From: Halomonas sp. ALS9
GTDB taxonomy: Bacteria > Pseudomonadota > Gammaproteobacteria > Pseudomonadales > Halomonadaceae
DNA length: 64,000 nucleotides
Assembly: GCF_001651035.1 (NCBI RefSeq)
Contig: NZ_LXRG01000173.1
Location: 1 to 64,000, forward strand
Direction of reading: 5' to 3'
Shown here: piece after piece, positions 35,936-43,579 of the stretch
Numbering within the stretch: position 1 is the first letter of the stretch
How the letters are laid out: the number at the start of each line of letters is the position of its first letter
Position numbers and translations under genes: made by a program
The notes under the pieces: model-generated
Told to the model about the DNA's origin: nothing
The model's input: only the letters and a program-made list of their open reading frames with translations
The model's database searches: none

Positions 35936-37594
35936 ATGTCCAAGCCTTTGCTTTTGGTTCTTGGCGACCAGCTCTCTTTTTCACTAACAACGCTGCATGA
36001 TGCCCCCGCTAATGCCGTGGTTGCCCTTTGCGAAGTTGCTGAAGAAGCGCGTTATGTGCCCCACCACATACACAAAATTGGCCTCTTTTTGGCCGCCATG
36101 CGTCACTTTGCCCATGCGCTACGTGATAAAGGCTTTCAAGTGCATTACAGCGCTCTGGACGACGCAGATAACTGTCACTCTCTCATTGATGAAGCTGAAC
36201 GCATCGCCCAACAGTATGGCTGCGATGAGATACGCGTTGCCCGACCGGGAGAATGGCGGCTGTGGGAGGCAATGCGGCAGCGCAAAGACGCAACAATTCC
36301 ATGGCGGCTACTTGAAGATGAGCGCTTCTTTACCACGCCAGAGGATTTCGCCAACTGGGCCAAAGGCCGCAAGCAGCTGCGTCTAGAATACTTTTACCGC
36401 GAGCAGCGCAAGCGTACCGGACTTTTGATGGAAGGCGACGAGCCCGCTGGCGGCAAATGGAATTTTGACCATGATAATCGCGAGCCTATCAAGGCAGCGC
36501 TTGAATTTCCTGAGCTGCCACAACACCGCTTTGACACGCTGACAAAAGACGCTTTAGCCGATGCGAAACGCCATTTTGATGACCACATGGGCTCTGTGGA
36601 AAATTTCAACCTGCCAGTCACTCGCCAACAAGCGCTGGTGGATTTAAATCACTTCATTGAGCATGGGCTGGCTGACTTTGGCCGCTATCAAGATGCGATC
36701 AGCGATTCGGCGCCCTATCTATACCACTCGCGACTATCTGCGGCGATGAACATCGGCTTGCTGACGCCCCATGAAGTCTGCGCAGCAGCCGAGCAGCGCT
36801 ACTACGACGGCGATGTGCCGATCAACGCCGCCGAAGGCTTTATCCGCCAAATTCTTGGCTGGCGCGAGTATGTGCGCGGGCTCTACTGGACACAGATGCC
36901 CAGCTACAAAAGCGCCAATCAGCTCGGTTTTGAGCGCGATTTGCCAGCGTTTTACTGGGACGCCAATACCGATATGCGCTGCCTGCAGCGCGCCATACAG
37001 ATGACCATCGATAACAGCTACGCCCACCATATTCAACGACTGATGGTCACGGGCAATTTTGCCCTGCTGTGTGGGGTTAAGCCCGAGGCGCTGTGCGACT
37101 GGTACCTGGCCGTTTATGCCGATGCCAGCGAGTGGGTAGAACTGCCCAATACATTGGGCATGGTACTCCATGCGGATGGCGGCCTAATGGGCTCCAAACC
37201 TTACTGTGCATCGGGTAAATATATCGACAAGATGTCAGATCACTGCCAGCACTGTCGCTATTCGCCTAAGCAGGTCACAGGGCCAAAGGCCTGCCCTTTC
37301 AACAGCCTTTACTGGCACTTTCTTGAAACTAACGCCGAACAATTGAACAAGAATCCGCGCATGAAGCTGATTTACGGCTCGCTTAGCCGAATGTCCGATG
37401 ACAAGCGAGAAGCAATGCGCCAACAGGCAGAAAGCTTCTTGGCTCAACTGGACGTGTCACCAAGCTACGGGCAAGTCTGTCATACCGCGGGCTATGCCAC
37501 TGCCCCAAGCGATGCCGATACGACCGATAGCGATACGAACAGCACCAGTACGGACAGTACCAACACGAACACTACTAAGAAGGAGTCACAATGA
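35936..37594 (+). CDS. Cryptochrome/photolyase-related protein, iron-sulfur (FeS-BCP/PhrB) type
   Basis: A 552-residue flavoprotein opening with KPLLLVLGDQLSFSLTTL, as in the FeS-BCP subgroup (bacterial (6-4) photolyases and CryB). The FAD/DNA half has IRQILGWREYVRGLYW, HHIQRLMVTGNFALLCGVKP and LHADGGLMGSKPYCASGKYI. The cysteines that bind a [4Fe-4S] cluster in PhrB appear as LLCGV, DHCQHC and KACPF. A low-complexity Asp/Thr/Ser/Asn tail of about 30 residues ends the protein. The stop overlaps the DCC-family gene by ATGA. Confidence 0.9.
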   Translation: MSKPLLLVLGDQLSFSLTTLHDAPANAVVALCEVAEEARYVPHHIHKIGLFLAAMRHFAHALRDKGFQVHYSALDDADNCHSLIDEAERIAQQYGCDEIRVARPGEWRLWEAMRQRKDATIPWRLLEDERFFTTPEDFANWAKGRKQLRLEYFYREQRKRTGLLMEGDEPAGGKWNFDHDNREPIKAALEFPELPQHRFDTLTKDALADAKRHFDDHMGSVENFNLPVTRQQALVDLNHFIEHGLADFGRYQDAISDSAPYLYHSRLSAAMNIGLLTPHEVCAAAEQRYYDGDVPINAAEGFIRQILGWREYVRGLYWTQMPSYKSANQLGFERDLPAFYWDANTDMRCLQRAIQMTIDNSYAHHIQRLMVTGNFALLCGVKPEALCDWYLAVYADASEWVELPNTLGMVLHADGGLMGSKPYCASGKYIDKMSDHCQHCRYSPKQVTGPKACPFNSLYWHFLETNAEQLNKNPRMKLIYGSLSRMSDDKREAMRQQAESFLAQLDVSPSYGQVCHTAGYATAPSDADTTDSDTNSTSTDSTNTNTTKKESQ

Positions 37595-37989
37595 GCCGCT
37601 TCACACCGCTAAACGCGTTACCGCCGGTCACGCTCTTTCACGACGGCCACTGCCCCTTTTGCCAGCAGGAAGTAGCCTGGCTGGAAAAACATCGCCATCG
37701 GGAACAGATAGCGCTGGTAGATATTCAGGCTCAGGACTTTAACGCCCATGAGTATGGAAAAGAATTTAACGCCATGATGGGCCAACTGCACCTTCTCGAC
37801 AGCCAAGGAGAGTGGTATATCGGTATGGATGCCAGCCGTGCCCTCTATGCCGTGTTGGGTTATCGGCGGCTGGTGAGGTTTTCGTGCTTACCGGGAGTAA
37901 GCGGCATAATGAATGCCGGTTACCGATTTTTTGCCCGGCGCCGAATTCGACTTGGGCAGTGGTTTGAGAAGCGGCAAGCTAAACGTTAA
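37591..37989 (+). CDS. DCC-family (DUF393) thiol-disulfide oxidoreductase-like protein
   Basis: A 132-residue protein with LFHDGHCPFCQQEVAWLEKH, the Asp-x-x-Cys-x-x-Cys motif that names the DCC family. A thioredoxin-like fold is assumed, but no activity is established. It is translationally coupled to the photolyase gene. Confidence 0.88.
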   Translation: MSRFTPLNALPPVTLFHDGHCPFCQQEVAWLEKHRHREQIALVDIQAQDFNAHEYGKEFNAMMGQLHLLDSQGEWYIGMDASRALYAVLGYRRLVRFSCLPGVSGIMNAGYRFFARRRIRLGQWFEKRQAKR

Positions 37990-38003
37990 GGATGAGTGTA
38001 GTG

Positions 38004-38306
38004 TCAAAAAACAAGCGGCATACGCGATGTCAGCGGCTCACTGTAGTGGGCATCACGTCCGATCACTTCATCGTGAGGCACGTGCTGAACCAAGTATGCG
38101 CGATGAATTCCAGCGCGCTTGAGATCCATATAGGCATCATCCAATGAGCGAAATAGCATCGGCTTATTACGCTGCATCAGCATATGGCGTTCGCCTTCAA
38201 CGTCTTCAAGCTCAACCTGATAAAAACGACTGCCCGAATGGGTAATCACGCGGATTTCAAAGTTGTCGTGACTGGCGACAAACTGCTTAAGATCCTTCAG
38301 CTCCAT
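38004..38306 (-). CDS. DUF6482-like small protein
   Basis: A 100-residue soluble protein, MELKDLKQFVASHDNFEIRV, with AYMDLKRAGIHRAYLVQHVP; it resembles the DUF6482 proteins of Halomonas and relatives. AGGAGG precedes the ATG. No catalytic motif is seen and the function is unknown. Confidence 0.6.
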   Translation of the reverse strand: MELKDLKQFVASHDNFEIRVITHSGSRFYQVELEDVEGERHMLMQRNKPMLFRSLDDAYMDLKRAGIHRAYLVQHVPHDEVIGRDAHYSEPLTSRMPLVF

Positions 38307-38479
38307 GGTTCCCTCCTGTTATTTACTTAGGCCATTAGGGCACAGCATGACTGTGCCCCATGACATTTCTGTTGCCCTGTTATTACAGTGTAATGACAAC
38401 AAGCAATAACCAGACATTAATAGTTAGGAGGCCATTAGCGCAAGGGAATTTCTGACCGGAAGGTCAAGACATCAATCGA

Positions 38480-38773
38480 TCATTGATATTCAGAGGGATC
38501 GATAGCTTTACCAAGCGAATTGCGGTCAATCCAGTTCCCGCCTTTAGTCTCCTTATAGCGGAACACAACGTTATCTCCCACTGTTACAGGCAGCTCGCCA
38601 TCTTCAGTTTGGTAACTATATTTCTCGCCCGCGACCACCAAATGGTAGCGATAAAGGTCTGGCATACCCAGCCACTCTTTAAAAGGGCCTTCGCGCTCTA
38701 TCGCCTCTAGTTCACCGCGACCTTCTAACTTAGGAAGACGCTGTCGGTTACCGCGCCGAAATCCACCTGCCAT
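38480..38773 (-). CDS. Hypothetical small basic protein
   Basis: A 97-residue protein with an Arg-rich N-terminus (MAGGFRRGNRQRLPKLEGRG) and a strand-rich remainder (YRYHLVVAGEKYSYQTEDGE, VGDNVVFRYKETKGGNWID) suggesting a small beta-barrel. I do not recognise a family. It lies between dnaB and the DUF6482-like gene, all on the minus strand, with clear gaps on each side. A hairpin TGACC-GGAA-GGTCA at 38453-38466 follows its stop, and an 8-bp stem GGGCACAG/CTGTGCCC lies at 38338-38358. Confidence 0.6.
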   Translation of the reverse strand: MAGGFRRGNRQRLPKLEGRGELEAIEREGPFKEWLGMPDLYRYHLVVAGEKYSYQTEDGELPVTVGDNVVFRYKETKGGNWIDRNSLGKAIDPSEYQ

Positions 38774-38865
38774 TTGTTGCTCCCGTTTTTACATATCGTG
38801 GGTGGGGCATTATACGAGCTAGCCCCTCATCCTCAAGTGACTTATCACTCACCTGTCACCACAAA

Positions 38866-38898
38866 CCTGTTTACAAAAACCTGCTTACAAAAACCTAG
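38866..38898. repeat. 14-bp tandem repeat overlapping the dnaB stop
   Basis: CCTGTTTACAAAAA (38866-38879) is followed by CCTGCTTACAAAAA (38880-38893) and CCTAG. The dnaB stop codon lies in the start of the partial third unit, so a slippage event probably occurred just past the gene. Confidence 0.75.
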
Positions 38899-40283
38899 TC
38901 ACCGAAGGCTTGACCGTAACTATCCGGCGCCAAATCCTCAAAGCGAGTATATTTGCCGATAAACGCCATATGTACCGTGCCGATAGGCCCATTACGCTGC
39001 TTACCGATAATTAATTCGGCAATCCCCTGATTGTCGGGATTATCTGGATTATAGACTTCATCGCGATAAACAAAGGCAATGACGTCCGCATCCTGCTCGA
39101 TCGCTCCAGACTCCCTCAGATCCGACATGACAGGGCGCTTGTTGGGACGCTGTTCCAAGGAGCGGTTCAACTGAGAAAGTGCCACAACGGGGCAGTTAAA
39201 TTCTTTCGCCAACCCCTTCAAGGAGCGCGAAATCTCGGAAATCTCCCCGGTGCGGTTTTCACTAAAACCGGGAATCTGCATCAACTGAAGATAATCGATC
39301 ATCACCAACGCGATATTGCCATGTTCACGCACCACACGGCGCAGCCGTGAGCGCATCTCGTTAGGTGACAAGGCCGCGGTGTCGTCGATAAACAGTTGCT
39401 TGTCTTTGAGCAGATTGACGGCAGAAGTAAGGCGCGGCCAATCCTCATCTTCCAATTGACCGGTACGCACGCGAGTTTGATCAATCCTGCCCAGCGACGA
39501 CAGCATCCTCAACATTAGCGATTCTGCTGGCATCTCCATGGAAAACACCATGACCGGCTTATCGCTGGAGATAACCGCATGTTCCACCAAATTCATAGCA
39601 AACGTGGTTTTGCCCATTGAGGGCCTTCCGGCGATAACCACCATATCTGAAGGCTGTAACCCGGTAGTCATTTCATCCAGGTCGCGAAAGCCGGTCGAAA
39701 GGCCGGTCATTTCACCTTTCAGGTTAAACAGCTCATCAATACGATCAACGGCTTTGGTCAGCAGATCGCTCATGCCAATAGGGCCGCCCGTTTTGGGACG
39801 CTCCTCGGCAATCTGGAACACTAACCGCTCGGCTTCGTTAAGCAATTCATCAGCCGGGCGCCCCTGGGGTGTAAACGCACTATCGGCAATTTGATTAGCC
39901 GCACGGATCAACTTACGTAGCGTTGCCCGCTCGCGCACGATATCTGCATAGGCGCGAATATTACTGGCAGAGGGCGTGTTACGGGCAAGCTCGGCCAGAA
40001 ACGCCAACCCGCCGACCGTATCTAAATGATCCCGAGCTTCCAGCGCTTCGGAAAGCGTCACCACATCCAGTGGTTGACCGGCTTCAGCTAGATGAATCAT
40101 CACGTTGAACACCAAACGGTGCTCATAACGGTAGAAATCATCAGCAACTAACCGCTCTGAGACGTTATCCCAGGCCTGGTTGTCCAGCATGAGCCCGCCT
40201 AGTACCGATTGCTCCGCCTCCAACGAGTGCGGCGGCAGCTTTAACGCTGCCGTTTCTTTATCAGCAGAAGGCTGGTCCTGCAT
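38895..40283 (-). CDS. dnaB: Replicative DNA helicase DnaB
   Basis: A 462-residue hexameric helicase. The N-terminal domain starts KLPPHSLEAEQSVLGGLMLD; the RecA-like C-terminal domain has Walker A GRPSMGKTTFA, VFSMEMPAESLMLRMLSSLG, Walker B ALVMIDYLQLM and SQLNRSLEQRPNKRPVMSDL. No intein interrupts it. AGGAG precedes the ATG. It is downstream of rplI, as in many gammaproteobacteria, but a strong terminator at 40466 separates them. Confidence 0.97.
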   Translation of the reverse strand: MQDQPSADKETAALKLPPHSLEAEQSVLGGLMLDNQAWDNVSERLVADDFYRYEHRLVFNVMIHLAEAGQPLDVVTLSEALEARDHLDTVGGLAFLAELARNTPSASNIRAYADIVRERATLRKLIRAANQIADSAFTPQGRPADELLNEAERLVFQIAEERPKTGGPIGMSDLLTKAVDRIDELFNLKGEMTGLSTGFRDLDEMTTGLQPSDMVVIAGRPSMGKTTFAMNLVEHAVISSDKPVMVFSMEMPAESLMLRMLSSLGRIDQTRVRTGQLEDEDWPRLTSAVNLLKDKQLFIDDTAALSPNEMRSRLRRVVREHGNIALVMIDYLQLMQIPGFSENRTGEISEISRSLKGLAKEFNCPVVALSQLNRSLEQRPNKRPVMSDLRESGAIEQDADVIAFVYRDEVYNPDNPDNQGIAELIIGKQRNGPIGTVHMAFIGKYTRFEDLAPDSYGQAFGD

Positions 40284-40465
40284 AGCGAGCTCCTTTAAAC
40301 ACGACTGCGTAGCCAGTGAAGATGCTTATATTAGCCGCCGACATGCAGCGCGACTAGCAGCATGTTCAAGACGTTGTCTTAAAATACCCAGCTGTGGTGC
40401 GCTTGATAACTTAGGCAACACCCTGAAATAGCTAAATTTAGAAACAGTGAGCATCCAGAAAAAAC

Positions 40466-40495
40466 AAAAGGCGCGGGAGAAAACCCGCGCCTTTT
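40466..40495 (-). terminator. Terminator after rplI
   Basis: A perfect 12-bp stem AAAAGGCGCGGG/CCCGCGCCTTTT with a six-base AGAAAA loop. It lies about 80 bases after the rplI stop and ends the ribosomal operon. The remaining bases up to dnaB (40284-40465) hold no visible gene and should contain the dnaB promoter. Confidence 0.9.
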
Positions 40496-40577
40496 GAGGC
40501 AGCTGTATTAGCTGCAGCTAGTGACTACTTTACGTCGTTACTAGCTCAATTACTTACTTTCTCAATTACTTTCTCAC

Positions 40578-41024
40578 TTACTCTGCAACTACCACTACGC
40601 GTACAACGGCATCCACTTCAGCGTGCAAGTGAATAGCGATGTCGTATTCACCGGTCTGGCGAATCGGGCCAGTCGGCATACGGACTTCACTCTTGGCAAC
40701 ATCGATGCCAGCAGAAGAAATCGCGTCAGCCAGGTCGCGCGGACCAATAGAACCAAACAGCTTGCCTTCGTCGCCTGCTTTGGAAACCAAAGACAGTTCG
40801 ATGTCGTTCAACTGTTCAGCGCGCGCTTCGGCTTCTGCCTTACGCTCAGCGGCTTGCGCCTCGAGCTCAGCACGCTGCGCTTCAAACGCTTCGATATTGT
40901 CTTTGGTGGCCGGTACGGCTAAGCCGTAAGGCACCAAGTAGTTACGACCATAACCAGGCTTCACGGTGACCTTGTCACCCAGGCCGCCCAGCTTACCAAT
41001 GTTGTCGAGCAGAATGACTTCCAT
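40578..41024 (-). CDS. rplI: 50S ribosomal protein L9
   Basis: A 148-residue protein with [20 protein letters not shown] and [20 protein letters not shown], diagnostic of L9, then the long Ala/Glu/Arg-rich connecting helix and a C-terminal domain with [19 protein letters not shown]. It is the last gene of the rpsF operon. Confidence 0.98.
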   Translation of the reverse strand: MEVILLDNIGKLGGLGDKVTVKPGYGRNYLVPYGLAVPATKDNIEAFEAQRAELEAQAAERKAEAEARAEQLNDIELSLVSKAGDEGKLFGSIGPRDLADAISSAGIDVAKSEVRMPTGPIRQTGEYDIAIHLHAEVDAVVRVVVVAE

Positions 41025-41039
41025 CTCGTAAACCTCTTG

Positions 41040-41891
41040 TCAGTTGCTGCGGGCAAGGCGTGCGCGAACGTTCGCGAATGTATCAATCAGCCCCAACAGC
41101 AGCACAATGAGAATCGTGGGCCAGGTCGTGATCAGTAGCACATAAAATGCTACCAGCCACAGCCCGTTCATCCCCTTTATTCCAATAAACCCGTGCACTA
41201 ACGCAACGCCAGCTACCAATAGCGGAATCCAACCAAGCATCACCAACGCATGAGCGCCTAGCAGCATACCTATCACCCCAAGAACGACCAGCACGGCCAG
41301 CTCTTTAGGGGTCAAGCGCAGTGCGTGGAACTCTTCACGAAAGCCACCAGGGTTGTACAAGCCAGCCTGCCAACTACGCGCAAGTGCCAAGCACACAATG
41401 GCTGCCAAAAGCACCACAAACCCGGTCACCCCACCCACTACCAGTGCGGCAATGGTTTGAGTATCGTAGCCTTGATTGGCAAATTCCGTGAGCATGCGAT
41501 CCACTTCTTCTGAACCTTCTCGCAATTGCTCAAGCATTAACTCAGTGCCACCTGGCGGACTGAAGATGCCAAGTTGAACCATGACGGCGGCAACCAAAGT
41601 TCCCACAATCAAGGTTTCCCCCCAACGCATCCTCTCGCGCAGAATGACGGCCATCAGCGTTACCAGCAATATGCAAGCAAGCGGAATCACATCACCCTGA
41701 GCCCACCACCAACCGGCCGGTAGTGCTGCGGCGATGATGACTGGCAGCGCAGGTGCAAAACCTTTGCGTAGAGTCATCAGCGCGGCGATGGCTGCTCCTA
41801 ACCAGAACAGCCAAGGCACTAGCGTTGCTAAGGCCGCCCCGCCTGCAGCGTAAGGCGTGCCCCGCATTAGCCATCGGGCTAGTGCCAGCAT
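41040..41891 (-). CDS. DUF2232 (YybS-like) membrane protein
   Basis: A 283-residue protein with about eight hydrophobic helices, including IIAAALPAGWWWAQGDVIPL and GTLVAAVMVQLGIFSPPGG. A DUF2232 membrane protein between rpsR and rplI is common in Halomonas, Pseudomonas and relatives. Function is unknown. The start may be ATG at 41891 or the adjacent GTG at 41894. It is 15 bases upstream of rplI. Confidence 0.85.
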   Translation of the reverse strand: MLALARWLMRGTPYAAGGAALATLVPWLFWLGAAIAALMTLRKGFAPALPVIIAAALPAGWWWAQGDVIPLACILLVTLMAVILRERMRWGETLIVGTLVAAVMVQLGIFSPPGGTELMLEQLREGSEEVDRMLTEFANQGYDTQTIAALVVGGVTGFVVLLAAIVCLALARSWQAGLYNPGGFREEFHALRLTPKELAVLVVLGVIGMLLGAHALVMLGWIPLLVAGVALVHGFIGIKGMNGLWLVAFYVLLITTWPTILIVLLLGLIDTFANVRARLARSN

Positions 41892-41903
41892 CACGTTAAA
41901 CGC

Positions 41904-42131
41904 TTACTGGTGGCTATCGGAGTAGGGCAGCAGTGCCAGATAACGCGAGCGCTTGATAGCAGTCGCCAACTGACGCTGATAGCGTGCTTTGGTGCCGGTA
42001 ATACGGCTTGGAACGATCTTGCCGGTTTCGGTGATGTAAGCCTTCAGCGTGTCCAGATCTTTGTAATCGATCTGCTTGATGCCTTCAGCAGTGAAGCGGC
42101 AAAACTTACGGCGACGGAAAAAACGTGCCAT
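41904..42131 (-). CDS. rpsR: 30S ribosomal protein S18
   Basis: A 75-residue protein, [20 protein letters not shown], with [20 protein letters not shown], diagnostic of S18. AAGGAG precedes the ATG. S18 pairs with S6 on the 30S platform, and its gene follows rpsF after 33 bases. Confidence 0.98.
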   Translation of the reverse strand: MARFFRRRKFCRFTAEGIKQIDYKDLDTLKAYITETGKIVPSRITGTKARYQRQLATAIKRSRYLALLPYSDSHQ

Positions 42132-42164
42132 GGACTAGCTCCTTAAAACGTGCAGTGAATAAAA

Positions 42165-42542
42165 TCAGGCAGTTTCTTCTTCTTCAGCGCGCGGTTTTTC
42201 TTCGCGACGCGGACGTTTTTCTTCTGCCGGTTTCATCATCGGTGAAGCTTCTGTAACAGCTTCTTTGCAGCGTACAACCAAGCTGCGGATAATGGCGTCG
42301 TTGTAACGGAAGATGTTCTCGATCTCGTCGAGAGTCTCACCGGAACATTCAACGTTCATCAGCACGTAGTGGGCTTTGTGGATCTTGTTGATCGGGTAAG
42401 CCAAGTGACGACGGCCCCAATCTTCTAGACGGTGCACAGTGCCGCTGTTTTCGGTAACGATGCTGGTGTAGCGCTCGACCATCGCCGGCACCTGCTCGCT
42501 TTGATCCGGGTGGACCATAAACACGATTTCGTAATGACGCAT
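42165..42542 (-). CDS. rpsF: 30S ribosomal protein S6
   Basis: A 125-residue protein with [40 protein letters not shown] and a C-terminal Glu/Arg/Lys-rich tail, as in gammaproteobacterial S6. AAGGAG precedes the ATG. It is the first gene of the operon rpsF-rpsR-DUF2232-rplI. Confidence 0.98.
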   Translation of the reverse strand: MRHYEIVFMVHPDQSEQVPAMVERYTSIVTENSGTVHRLEDWGRRHLAYPINKIHKAHYVLMNVECSGETLDEIENIFRYNDAIIRSLVVRCKEAVTEASPMMKPAEEKRPRREEKPRAEEEETA

Positions 42543-42633
42543 GGGATCTCCTTGCGGTTTGACAGCTTCCGTTGTGTGCCACTGCTAAACGCAATAAACG
42601 ACGACAGGGAAGCAAGGAGTTAACTGAAGTGCT

Positions 42634-42659
42634 CCGCCACCGCGCTAGGCGGTCACCGG
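42634..42659 (-). promoter_or_regulatory. Possible S6:S18 autogenous leader hairpin
   Basis: About 92 bases upstream of rpsF the minus strand forms ACCGC-CTAGC-GCGGT flanked by CCG and CGG with an asymmetric internal loop. Many bacteria control rpsF through a leader hairpin with an unpaired CCG bound by the S6:S18 complex. The match here is by eye and tentative. Confidence 0.3.
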
Positions 42660-42744
42660 GGCATCAAACAGAACTTTTATTTCAACAACTGTTTTTAACG
42701 ACAGTTTTTCAACAACAGTTTCAATTACTAATTCTCACAGCTAA

Positions 42745-42768
42745 CGCCCGCTTGCAGACAAACGGGCG
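42745..42768 (-). terminator. Hairpin after rlmB
   Basis: A stem CGCCCGCTTG with CAAACGGGCG (one G-T wobble) and a CAGA loop, about 25 bases after the rlmB stop. The T-run is weak, so this is a probable rather than certain terminator. Confidence 0.55.
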
Positions 42769-42791
42769 CGTGTATCTTAGTAGTACAGCGA

Positions 42792-43577
42792 TTAACTTGC
42801 AAGCTGACGCTGACGAACAGCCTCGAACAGGCAAATACCAGTGGCCACCGAAACATTAAGGCTAGAGACTTCCCCCGCCATAGGTAGCTTGGCAAGATTA
42901 TCGCATGCCTCGCGAGTTAAGCGCCGCATCCCCTTGCCTTCCGCCCCCATCACCAGGGCGGTGGGACCAGTCATATTAATGTCAAAGACGCTGGTGTCAG
43001 CCTCGCCGGCCGTACCGGTTATCCAGACACCGGCATCTTTTAGCTTTGCAAGGGTGCGCGCCAGATTAGTCACTTGATACACCGGCACCACCTCGGCAGC
43101 GCCACAAGCGACCTTGCGCACCGTTGCATTGAGCGGCGCGGCCTTATCCTTCGCTACAATCACACCGTGAGCACCAGCGGCATCCGCGCTGCGCAGGCAG
43201 GCACCAAAATTATGCACGTCCGTCACGCCATCCAGAATCAGTAACAGCGGCGGTGTATTTGAGGGCCAGGCGCGCAGTTTAAGCCAAAGCGACTCTTCCC
43301 CCTCAGGAGTCAACGGCGGACAAAACGCCACCACTCCTTGATGGGCAGCGCCTTGAGTTAACTGATCAAGCAAGTCGCGGGGCTGCTCCTTGACTCGGGC
43401 GCCCTTCGCCTGAGCATAGGCGACCAACTCTTTCAAACGACTCCCTGCCCCCTGCTGCACCCACAGCTCCCGGGGCGCTTCACCTCGGTCTAGCAGGCTT
43501 TGCAGCGCATGAACACCATATACCTGGTCCAGGCCATCAGGAGTTTTAGGGCCCCGCCGAGAAGACGCCGATTTCAT
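42792..43577 (-). CDS. rlmB: 23S rRNA (guanosine-2'-O-)-methyltransferase RlmB
   Basis: A 261-residue SPOUT methyltransferase with the N-terminal substrate-binding part (QVYGVHALQSLLDRGEAPRE) and the catalytic motifs LILDGVTDVHNFGACLRSAD, TALVMGAEGKGMRRLTREA and VSSLNVSVATGICLFE. It methylates G2251 of 23S rRNA. The ATG at 43577 has AAGGG six bases upstream; a TTG at 43583 that overlaps the rnr stop is the alternative. It follows rnr directly, a classic pair. Confidence 0.96.
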   Translation of the reverse strand: MKSASSRRGPKTPDGLDQVYGVHALQSLLDRGEAPRELWVQQGAGSRLKELVAYAQAKGARVKEQPRDLLDQLTQGAAHQGVVAFCPPLTPEGEESLWLKLRAWPSNTPPLLLILDGVTDVHNFGACLRSADAAGAHGVIVAKDKAAPLNATVRKVACGAAEVVPVYQVTNLARTLAKLKDAGVWITGTAGEADTSVFDINMTGPTALVMGAEGKGMRRLTREACDNLAKLPMAGEVSSLNVSVATGICLFEAVRQRQLAS

Positions 43578-43579
43578 GC

